Source: Odontesthes bonariensis
Taxonomy: Eukaryota; Chordata; Actinopteri; Atheriniformes; Atherinopsidae
Length of the DNA: 64,000 nucleotides
Reading direction: 5' to 3'
NCBI RefSeq assembly: GCF_027942865.1
Contig: NC_134527.1
Coordinates: 8,038,976 to 8,102,975 of the forward strand
Shown: positions 50,501 to 62,500 of the stretch, piece by piece
Numbering within the stretch: position 1 is the first letter of the stretch
Layout of the letters: every line of letters begins with the position of its first letter
Translations under genes and position numbers: made by a program
Notes under the pieces: generated by a model
What the model was told of the DNA's origin: nothing
Seen by the model: the letters and a program-made list of their open reading frames with translations, nothing else
Databases searched by the model: none

Positions 50501-53500
50501 TGCTGAAATGACTTTCTATGCATCTCCCTGATAAAAACAGAGGTTCCAAAACTGAAGGGAAATGAGTTGAAATATGAAGTCATTTGTCGCATCACATTTA
50601 AGAGACAGTTTCACATGCATAACATGCGATTTTAAACTTGAACTCAGAATAAAACGGATGCACCTCAAGTCTGGTTTTAAAAAAACAACAAAAAACTGGA
50701 AAACATGGAGTAAATAGGAATAAATATCAGTAATCTATTTGGTTTTCTGTTGTCACAGCATGTACGGTGTATGATGAAAGGGTGGTGTAAGTTATTTACC
50801 AACCACATGCGTAGTGACCCTAAATGTATCCACCAAAGCACCAAAGCTTCCAGTCAGAGTTGGCTGGGTCTTCTTCACTTATGAACCTGATCGTCACTGT
50901 GCCACCACCCTGTGTGCTGCTCTGACCTCACTCTGCTATGAACAATAATCTACCCCTTCCTGTGTTTCAGATAAGTTCAACACCTACGTGACACTGAAGG
51001 TGCAGAATGTTAAAAGCACAACAATCACCGTGCGCGGGGACCAGCCCTGCTGGGAACAAGATTTCATGTTGTAAGTTGATAAATACACAGATGCTGCACC
51101 GTTTGACTGAAATATATATTCATGTGGAAGAAACTATAGATCCCTCTGGGTCAGATTCAGCACAGTGTCCCTGGCTTTGTCCTCTCTGCTCTGTGGCTCT
51201 CTGCCAAGTAGGTCATTGCTTGTTATTATTTGTTTGTTTGTCCAATTGCCAGCACAATTACCCAGAGAGTTATGGATAGTTTTGCCGTATCATTTTACAA
51301 AAGGTGGTACGAGGCTTAATTTAGAAATCATTAACTATTTAATTTGAGTTCACTCTTAGACTTCATGTGTTTTTCAGTTGTTTCTGCCATAGATCCAACC
51401 CTGTGCTTCGATCGGCAGGTTTTTCAAACTTTGCAACTCTTTTTAAGAGAACGACCCGTTAAGCATCTGTCGCTCATTTTTTTTCTTCCTTGCAATTTAT
51501 CGCTTTAATGTCCCCATCCTCCCCTCCCAGTTAAAAGTATCTATGGCGACAGAGCCAACGCGTTGTCGCGTGTGTGTCATTGTTTGTCTTCTGTCATCTG
51601 TCACTGCAACAATGTTTGTTTTTCCAGACCGTCATCTTTCCATTAACAATGTGTTGGCTTCAGAAGATGGAGCATGTGACACAATCATTCATCAGTTAAA
51701 TGCTCAGTACAGCCTGTTGCAGAAGCTCCAGAAAAATCCAAAACTGGGAATTCCACAAATCCAAAGTGCCAACTTGAACCAAATTATGTTTGATTTTTCG
51801 ATGCTTTAAAAAGATCCGAAGATCTTCAAATATCAGCATTTTTCATGACTTCTTTGTCTGTATAATCATTTAGGAAATGTAACCAATGTACACGGTCAGC
51901 TTTGGCCGTCATTTTCCCATTTGGTGTCCTTCAATCCTTCGAGTGCTGTTGGAAAATGGTAAAATTAAAGAAATGGCTTAATATTTTCGGCAGATGTTGT
52001 CGTTAGCTTTCAGGAGCTAGATGGTAAATGCTATTGCTGGGAATCATGTTACATTATAAGGTGAAAAGAAAAAAAATCAAAAATGCGAACCAGGGATCAT
52101 CGCACAGCTCCTCTTTAAAAAAGCTGCATTTTGTTAGCTTTCAGTACAAAATGTGAGCAGAATATTCAGTTTGGGTTTTTGTATGGGATTTACACAACTG
52201 CACCCTATAAACCAATTACTTCTTGTTGTTTTTCTCCTTTGGAGTTGGATATCCAACCAGATTAAATGAAATGAAAAAATACTTTATTCCCATTATTCAT
52301 CATAAGCTGTCTATGATGGTTTGGATTGGGAAAGATAACCTTTCTCACTACACGTATTTGAAAAGTTATCTTGCCTTTGGACGCTTGTAAAAGTGTGTAT
52401 TAACCAAAAAATACCAATGGGAGTTCAAAAGTTTGCACCATGCACTTGGTGTGACGTGCAGTCAGAAGTAAACTTCAGGATATTATCTTTCATAGAAACT
52501 TATTTTTCAGCTGGTGATTTTTAAGTTGATTTCAGTCAGTTAACCAATCATGTATTACAACTTTCTTTTTTTCTAAAGAAAAAAGCATTTATAACCCACA
52601 ATGATGGGTTAAAAATCTACACGATTGAATGTCAGAATCTAAACGGCAAGATGTACAACAGAAGTCTCCCAGTTCAATTTAGCTGCCGTTTGATTGTAAT
52701 ACTGTGCTACATTTAATTATTCGGTGCCATTTTGTATGAGCAAATGATTTAGGAAGCCTTTATCTGTGCACCTGCGCGTCCTGGACACTCATCAACCTCC
52801 CCGGCACTTCTCTCAATTATCTGCTCTCTTTGATTATCTTTTCTCACATCTTCCTTTTGTTTGCCCCCTCGATCGCTCCAAACTGCCACGGATGAGAATA
52901 TGCAAATGCTCTTGTCGTGCGGCTCCTTTCAAAATGGATATGCCATTTTACTGCTGTCATCAAGCTGTTTTGGAGCCCTTTCAATAGCTTGTTGAATGAA
53001 ACAAGGCAGGGGTGGATTATGACAACTAAAACACATCAAAAAGTAGCTTTTGTTATCAGGCAGTGGTTGGGCCTGGCGGTAATTATCCAGAAATGTCTCG
53101 CTCTATTGAGTGCGAGTTGAATGTCATATTGAAAAGTGTTTTGTATTAGATTTTTTTGTTTTGTTTTGCCTCTGTTCGCTGCTCCTTTTTTCTCCAGAAT
53201 GTTCCACCATGTTTATCAGGCGGGTCATTTTATTGGCATTAATTACTTCTAACTCCTTGTTTCTCAGTGAGATCAACCGGCTGGACCTGGGTCTCATTGT
53301 TGAGGTGTGGAACAAAGGGCTCATCTGGGACACCATGGTGGGAACTGCCTGGATTCCTCTTAAAAGCGTCCGACAGTCTGAGGAGGTGAGAACGTGAACT
53401 CGCAGGGAAACATTTAGCTGGACACCAAAACGAGACCAGCTTCATTCCTTGACACTTACCCGTTTTGGAAAAAGCCATGCCAGAAATCTGCCCACGGTCA

Positions 53501-56500
53501 CACTTTTAACTGACTTTTTAACACGTTGTGGCTTTCCTTTTAGCTTAAAAGTGACTGCAGATATTCTGAAAAAGATTGCATTTGACCCGATGAAACCTCT
53601 TGAAATGTGCTACCACTGAAAATAGTTTTAATAAGAAAAAACATGGTAGAAGAATGCGCACAAAGAAGTTTCTGCATATTTCGATATGCATACGTCTAAT
53701 TGCAGGAGGGCTCGGGTGAGTGGATTTTCCTGGATGCAGAGGTGCTGATGAAAGCAGATGAGATATACGGCACCAAGAACCCAACGCCTCATCGAGTCCT
53801 GCTGGATACTCGCTTTGAGCTGCCTTTTGGTGAGACTGTCAACCATAGCATTTTAGATGCTTTATAGAATTAAGAATCTGAAGGAAACTTTCAAATGGTA
53901 GACCTTACCTCTTCAAAGTACAGGCCTTTGTTTTCAATATTTTATTATGCTGTTTTTCACAAGTTTTGGCTCTGACCACAGAAGGTGCATCAGAGGGTAC
54001 GTTAGTGGTTCTGGTTACATTAGGGCAAATCAAACCATGAGAAAAGATGCACAAAGGCCCCGAATGTCTCCTGCGTAAATGTCAGTAAAGTATCCTTATG
54101 TTGTACTTCTCATGGCTGGTTCTATTGAGGATGTTGAACATGTGTCTCTGACACAAATACAGGGCTACGGCTCCTGAATCACACAAAGCCCTTTATCAAT
54201 TACGTTCAGTAAATCTAATTGTAGCTTTTCCAGGTTGGTCCATTGCAGCCAACAGTATTAAGGATATAACTCAAACTCTGACATCTGCTGATGAAATACT
54301 AACACGTTTTAACACTTTTAACAGACGTGGACAACAAATCTGCTTGCTGTTTGGTGCTAAGCAGGTAGCATAAACAGCTAGAATTTACCAGAGTGATATG
54401 ATCAACAGGTTGGTGACATAAAGGCCTCTTTGACAGTAAAGGGTCTCATTTAATTTAAAGCTCTTTAAGACTGAAGGGTGAAACGCCACCTTTTCTCCCC
54501 CTGCCCTTGGTGTACTGAACCACCGTTATACCAACCCCATCTCCACTGCTGGCACTGTTTCACAGACTCAAGCCTTGTGATCAAACGGCATCAAAGTTAA
54601 AGCAGAGTGTCTGTCCACTGAGTGGGTGGGAGCCTCTGTATCTTTTTTTTTTTTTTAAGAGAAGACCTTTTAAGGTTGTCACCGCCCATCACGTGTCTGT
54701 GTGTGTTCTGTTCCACCAAAGCCGTTCATTAAAGCTGTGGGTTGGTGTGTCTTTGATATCGTGGCCTTTTGTGTAGGTGGCCTTTAATGCTCGTCTGTCC
54801 GCTGAGCTGCCTAAATTCGGCTTTTAAGTGGGGATGATGAGAGTAGCTGATCTCACACAGAACAATTATCAAAGTCTCAGATCGCAAACGCTGTTGCAAA
54901 GGACAGGAAAAAAGCAAAATGTCGGTTTCTGCATATTTCACTGTGTTTCCCACACATGCGCGGAAGGTCTGCTGGTATTTCCTGACTATTTCTACTTCCT
55001 TATTCCCAAGCAGCCCATGGGAAACTAAACACGCATGAATATATCATGTTGGCTTACTTAAACAGGTCGCTTGAAACGTAACTTTAATTTTGTGCGTGTT
55101 TCTCTAAAGACATTCCAGACGATGAGGCGCAGTATTGGACGGGCAAGCTTGAGCGTATCAACACCATGGGTATCCATGATGAGGTAGAGTAAAGTTTTTA
55201 TTGAAATCAGTACAATGCTTTTATATGGCTGATTATTACTTACTGTGTCATTAGTACAGAAGAGTTATCTGTATTTTTTTGCTGATGGAGTGATTTAAGT
55301 AAATGCTACTTATTATAATAGTAATAATAATGGTTTGAAACATGTCTGAAAGCTTCTGTGTCTCTCTGTGTCTCTCCTTTGTAGTACCATCTCCAGGATG
55401 ATGATCAGAGTGGTCCGCTGCCGTTTGCAGCCTCCCAGTGCTGTGAGTGCTTTGTGCCATTCCGTACACCTCTCAGTCTCTAGATGGTGCCAGGTCCTCA
55501 CTCGTTTAGCTCTCAGTCTTACGTTATAACTTCCTTTGCCCCGTTGTCCTGCTATTGTAGTAATATTAGTGCCGAAATCAAAGGACTGTGCATTGTGATG
55601 TCAGGCTGACTGTCAAGATATACAACTTTCACACTGTCTGTCGGGACAACTGATGGGGCTCCCTCATTCTCCCACCTTTCCAACACAGGGGATTTTTGTT
55701 CTTTTTATTTGTTTGCACAAACCCCCTCTTACTTGTGACATTTGCACTTTCACCAGGCAACTATTTCGGATGGGCTGAACCTATGAGTATGTAACACACT
55801 TTGATGGAATTCTCTCCTTGGCCAACCCTCAGTCCTTGCATGTCATAATATTCCCCCAGTAATATTTAATCTCTGAAGTTTTCATGCATTTTATTCACAG
55901 TACTTCATTCGAACAAGTGCTTTTCATTGCTGTTTTCCTTGATTCCCTTTTGACCTTTGTATTTCCTATTTCCTGTTTCCTGTGCTCTTTCTATTGTTTC
56001 ATGTCATATTATTCTTCAACAGAGTTGCTTTGGTGCACCTAAAAGAAGAGTAAGGAAAACGCATCAAATGCACTGTTTTTGTGACTTGTAATTCTCTTAC
56101 AGTACTGACAGAGGGCAGTCTTGGGTAATTTAACCTTCACATACAGACGCAGGATCCCAACATATAATTGTTCTACCTCTTCACTCTTGGAGGTATCAGT
56201 AGAAACAGTTTCTTGTTCAGCCTCTCAAATTATCCCCCAGCTGTCCCCTCCAGCCTTAGGCGATCCTTGTGGTTGGAGAGATCGCTTTCAAAAGGACACA
56301 AAGATTTAGTGCAATTGTAATGTTCATTCAGGTGTAAACTCTTCATCCAAGGAAGCAAGCCAGACTTGCGGGGTGGGGGGCTGCACGGTGGTTTGGTGGT
56401 TAGCACTGTCATCTCAGTGAAGGGGTTCCTGGTTCAAATCTCTGCTGCGTCTTACTGTGTGAGTTTGCATGTTCTGCCTGTTCATGTGTGGGTTTCCTCT

Positions 56501-59500
56501 AAATGCCCAAAAACATCCACATCAGGTTAATTGGTTATCCTATGCAGGCCCAAGAATGAGTGTGAGCGGGGATGGTTGTTTGTCTCTGTGTCTGTGTGGC
56601 CCTGTGATGGAGTGGTCACCTGTATAGGGTGTACCCCACCTCTAGTAGCGGCTGGGATAGGCTTCAGCCCCCCTCCGGAATGCTGAATTGGATTAAGTGG
56701 GTATAGCGAATGGCTGCTAGTGTGCAAAGCTCCCACTGTCTTGTGTTGTACATGAATTAAATCACATGCAAAATACCGAGCTGCCAGCAAGGGACCTTTT
56801 ACAATTTCACAAGATCCAGCTCGTCATTTATTTCTGCTTTGTTATTCAGGAGATGCTTGATCACTGCTACACACAAATCACTTGCATTTCTCCCTCATTT
56901 CCAAAAGTAGCTGCCACATTTTACAATCTCATGCAACTATTCATAATGTAATAATTCAGTAGAATGAAAACTGAGATGGCATAAGATTCTCTCATGAACT
57001 CAATTTTTCTTTCTTTTTTTTAAATCAACATTTGCTGTAATAATGTGTCAGTGAATAATATTTATCCAGCCTGTGTTGTCACCCCTCACAGCTTTGGATG
57101 ACCAGGACAGTGCTGTAGATGACCGGGACAGCGACTACCGCAGCGAGACCAGCAACAGTTTGCCTCCTCGTTACCACACAACAGCTCAGCCCAACTCGTC
57201 CATGCACCAGTACCCCATGGGGCCTCGGCCCCAGCACCACCCCGACTGTTGCACTGACTCCATCCACAGCTTTGACCTGGACTATAGGGACCAAAGGGGC
57301 AGCAGGTAGACAGAGTATATACAGCGTCACCCAAACACACTTCAGTCTCTCAGGCATTGTCAGTCAAACCCTTTCTTTCTCAAAGTTCCCACAGCAACAG
57401 TCGGTTCCCGTTGGAGCTCAAAACAGAACAGTCATGCATTTGTTTGAAGCCGTGTTGTTTTCATACAGTCATATAATTGCATACTGTGGACGTTAGAGTA
57501 ACTGACGTCAGCATGTTGTTGAGACTGACAAGAATTTGTGTGTGGTGATTGTTCTTACAATTTTTCGAATATTAGAGGGAGGGATCCTTAATAATCCTGC
57601 AACAAAAATAACCGCATTTCCATATTGGGATTACCGATATGTTGCCATTTGGAAGCCATAATTGGTCCATGAAACAAATGGTCTTGATGCATGGAACTTA
57701 ATCTTTTACACAGAACGCATGTGCGCCAGTGAGACTGCGACAAATCTGCCTGTGTTGGCTGATAGGAAGCTGATCCGGATAATTCTACATGAGGAGAATA
57801 AATAAATAAATGCGTAGAGAAATAAATAAAACAGGATTACTGCCAGGGGAAGCACATGTTTCGTTTTGTCTTCAGGGCCTGTTCTGTTGCTTCAGCTCCC
57901 TCGTAGTTTGAACAACTCTGAGTTTGGTTTTGCCATGTCACACAGGGAGCCCCTTTGTTACGTTTCCTGAGGGAGCAGTTCAGTGACAGTCACATGCCCC
58001 TCTCTTTGGTGATTTAAAAACCTCGTCCCCAAATGCCATATGGTGATGATTTCACCGTTGTGAACACTAGTACAGGCTGAGTGTTGAAGTGCTGATAAGT
58101 GTGACTGATGCTGTGGGGATTTACAAAGATGTTCATTGACAGCGACTCACAATCTCTCACTATACAGATACAGTTTAATCACCCAGCCACTGAAATGTGT
58201 TTTCAATTTTTATATTGCCTTCAGGAAAGCTCTGTTCACTGACAGATGTCTTCAAATGTTAGAAGATCAGGATGCTAAATATTCATTCAAATGTTAATCT
58301 CAGTTTAGAATGTTGTAACATTATTACAGCAGTGATTATGTAGCTGGAGAGCATATTTGTTTCTTAACCTTTGCATGAAACTGTTCCTGTCTTTCTCTTT
58401 CTTCTTGATTTAATCATGCTGCTTAACTTGTTTTTGTTTGCATTTTTCTTTCATTTGCTTTCTCTCCGTCCCTTTATCCATTCCCATGCCCTTGTTAAAT
58501 CTGTTCCTTAACCTATTTTAGATCTGTAAACCAGAAAGGAAGGGTCAGGATTATACCTGTAGATTCCGGCATGGGGGTTGATGATTGGGAAAACAAATAC
58601 AAAGGACAGAGCAAGCCTCAGCTGAGTGACTTCTTAGATGAAGAGGAAGACGGCGTTCTCTTTCGAATGGGAAGACCCTACCCCGAGCCGTCAAATACAC
58701 CAGGCCGCCAAAAGGTGAAAAAAAGTGGTTTTCTGCCTGCCACCTACCCTGAGAGCTATGACACCATTGACCGACGACGGAAGAAAAAGATAACAGACCC
58801 AGGAGGGCTTCTTAATATAGAGGCAGACAAGTTGAGAGAAGAGACTTCCGACCTTGCGGTCCTCAGTGAGAAGAGAGGGGAGCTGTTTATGCGGCAAGTA
58901 GCAGAGATGCAGGAAGAAGAGGAGCGTATGGCCTCTTGCCTCGGACCATACAAGAATGGGCTTCTCTATAAAACAAGGATGTGGGCTAAAAATGAGCTGG
59001 ATAATACCTTGGAGAATTATGAGGCGTACAAAAAAGAGCAAGACGCTAGGATGAGAGCACGGTTTGATTTTGAATCGGAGGGCTCTCAGGAACTGCACTA
59101 CACTCCAGGAACACAGGAGGATATTGATGACATCGCTTTCATGGCTAAAGACTTGTACGCTGAGAATTCGAGACATTACACAGATGGGCGTCCTTGCTCC
59201 TATGAGAGCCACATAGAAAATTCTCAGGGTCCTCGGGACAGGAAGTGTGCTAAATCTAAAACTGGAGGATGGGTTTCAGAGGCAATGCTCTCTCCGGTAG
59301 AGGAGCCAAGTGATGAATATGTAGACCCTATGGATGAGCTTCAGTGTCTGGTTGAAACAGTTTCTGAATACCTTGCTGAAAAAGAGGAGGAGATTAGCAA
59401 GTATGGTTCCCTTCCTAAATCAAGCAAATCAAGGCTATCTTCTCAGGGTAGCAATAGAACGGATTCGTTCGGAGATGACCAAAATAGTTTAAAGGACTCC

Positions 59501-62500
59501 CGAGGGGAATCCCAATCACAAGCTCCTTCTGACCAGGGCATTTCAGGTGTAAAAAATACCATGAGCTCATTATTTAGCTCTCTTACTGACAAAGTTGGAG
59601 GAGGCACCAAACAGCCTGCCCCTTCTCCACAAGCACCATCTGCACAACCCTCACAATCTGGACTAACAAAACTGTTTTCCTTTATTCCAAAATCAAGCGG
59701 CACAGCTCCTGTAGCTGTTGTCTCTCCGGTAGAAACATCCTCTGAAAAATCTATCAGTTCTTTGCCTTCTATGCCACCACGTGATGCCAAAGGTCATTAT
59801 CAAGAAAGAGAAATGACCACAATGAGTCAAAGTCAAACGGGTGCAAAAGAACATACATCTGAATATGTAACAAAACCTCAAAGTGTTCCAGGAATCTCAG
59901 TCTTGGGGAAATTGAATCCTTTGAAGCTTATTTCAACAGGAGATAGTGAGAGTTCAGGTGAATACAAACAGGCAGCACAGTCCAAATACTTTAATGGCCA
60001 TACACAGTTGGAGGAGAAATTAGTTGATAAAAGGGTTAATCAAGCCAGACAGGTGACAGCAGCTGAAGGACGTAGGATATCAGAGAAGTTAAGTTCATCG
60101 CAAGATATGTTTTTGGCCCAAAACCATGATGAAAATCCACCGATTTGCGAACAAGTAAATGGGCTGATTCCAGGGCCAGAAAAGTCCACTGGCCAAACGC
60201 AATCTGCAAACACTGGATTCTTTAGCCCCTTTAAGAAGTCATTTAGTTCACTGATCACACCTGCTGCTCCTTTTCCACCCCAGGGAGCTCCTCCTGTGGT
60301 AGTTTATCCAGTGTTTCGAACCACAGAGGAGCCCCACCCACAGAAACCAGCAGAGGAGCCATCGCTGAGTAGTAAGCTGAAACTACCTTTCCTGTCCTCT
60401 GAAAATGTTTCCACTCAGCCACGTCCAACAGCAGAGGGAGGTATGCTTTCTGGTTTTTTGAAGTTTTCATCCACTGAAGACATTAGTGCCTCCATGAGAA
60501 CACAGAATCATCCACAGGCTTTTCATCATTCATCTTCAGCAGCATCCTCCACTCCTACCCTGAATTCTGCTGTGCCCCAGGAAAACACAGAGAAAGGATG
60601 GCTTTCCAGCATATTTAACCCCTCCTCTGCTCCCTCTGGTTCAAACCAGAATTTGACCCATAATCAGCAATCTCAGAACAGCACGGTGCCACCTGGCCCA
60701 CAGCATACATCAAATCAAAAATCAACAGGAACCCCTCAAGGAATGCAGCATCAGACTCCCAATCAGCCTGAATCACAGAGTTTTCTTTCAGGCCTTTTTA
60801 AAGGGAACTCAGCAGAGGATGTCTCTCACATGGGTGCTAATCAACCCAAACAAGGAGGACTATTATCTGGGCTACTTAAATTTGGCTCTACAAGTGAACT
60901 ATCTGGTATTGTGCCTCAGCAGGCAAACAATCAACCACCCAAGGGCAATAATCCCCCACAGCTTCCTCATCACCCTGCCCCACAACAAAATTCTTCTGCA
61001 CCACAGACAGGTGGCCTTCTCTCAGGGCTATTAAAATTTTCGTCAACAGACAACATACAGCAAAATAAACAAACATTTGAAGCTGAAAAGCAAAGGCACA
61101 TCCCTGGAAATCATCCCGCCCAGCACCAGACCTCAGGTGAAACTCAGCAAACAGAACCGCAACAAATGGGGCTGCTGTCTGGCTTGCTTAAATTTGCATC
61201 CTCTGAGAATACTTCAACCAGTCAAACAATTCCTCAACCTTCTAATGTTCAACAAACACAGGCTGTCACCCAACAGAGTACTCAAGGTTTAAATCCTAAT
61301 CTGAGTAACAATACCTTGAGACGGCAAGATATCCAACAAGTAAAGACGGGCTTTACTCGACAACAAACCGTTCCACTTCGGCAACCACCGCCCCAACAAG
61401 GTGGCCTCTTATCCGGTCTTTTCAAATTTCCTTCAGCGGATAGCATAAACGTGCAAAATCAACCATCAGCACAACAGCATGTAATTCCCCCAAGTACTAA
61501 TTATGAACAAACAAAACCAAACAATGATCCAGTTTCCACCCAGAATCAACCTCAAAGTAACCCGACACAAAAAACAACTCAAGCCAGTGGGTTGTTTTCA
61601 GGCCTGTTTAAATCCTCTGAAAATATGACACCACAGCAACAGCACAAAAATGTCACTGAGACTCAAATAAAGCAACAAGTAAACGTGCCATGTAGTCAGA
61701 CTGGCCCATCACAGGTAGAGCCGAGTCAGTCAGGAGTGTTCTCTGGGTTGTTTAACAAGTTAACAAAAGCATCTGAAAGCAGTGACACAACTTGTGAGAC
61801 ATCAATAGGACAATCGCCACACCAGAACACCACTGTATCTACAGCCACAGTGCAAACTCCACAGCAGAAACAGTCGATTACTAATGCAACACAACAGTCC
61901 TCTCAAGAGCATGCATACAAAGAGCGGAGGATTCCAGGAACTGCCCAGCAAGGCTTTTTATCTGGATTGTTTGGCAAAAATGTCACAGAGGACCCTTGTA
62001 ACAAACAAGTAAAAATGCCAAATCAGAATACAGAACAGCCACCCTCAACTGAGGCCACGGAGTTGCATTCAAGTCTATTAAAAAGCACTACCTCAGATTT
62101 TGGAAGGGATCAGTTGCAGAGATCTGTTCCAGGTTCTCTCAATCCAGGACAGAGTAGACATGCTTTAGTCAGTTCACCTGTGTCAATTCATGCTGAAAGT
62201 TTAGACTTACGAACGTCAGCTACTTTTGAAAGATGTCTTCAGAGTCAGGCAACATACTCCTCATTTAGCACAGGTAATTTATCTCGGCTATACTACTCTG
62301 GTTCACTGCCATCAACTAACCCAGTGGCTTATAGTACGGGGAATATTCATTCTCTTGTGCAGAACCACATCACTTCTCCAGTCATGACCCTGCAGCCACA
62401 TATTGGTGGAAGCAGTCCTTCCTTATTTGGAGAAACAAATCAGAACTATTATCAAGGTCAGTTGTCTGCATATGGCTTAAGTCCCTCCTATGATGAAAAT

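Larger units (their letters stand above)
44407..50970. other. unc13b intron 2
   Basis: It holds a LINE-tail-like sequence (44610-44674), a poly-T (about 47174-47196), a (GT)n microsatellite (about 47530-47594), a second poly-T (48571-48591) and a Tc1 end plus L1-type fragment (49979-50310). The repeat-free block 48245-48490 has clustered factor-site words and is treated as a finding. No additional exon is recognised. Confidence 0.5.

Noticed and set aside
56020..56052. Possible extra microexon in unc13b intron 8 (good AG acceptor near 56022 and GTAAGG donor near 56049)
   Set aside because: In the phase set by exons 7-9, each acceptor choice gives an in-frame stop or breaks the frame of exon 9.
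58691..59212. 173-codon minus-strand frame
   Set aside because: It is antisense to the giant unc13b exon, a shadow of real coding sequence.
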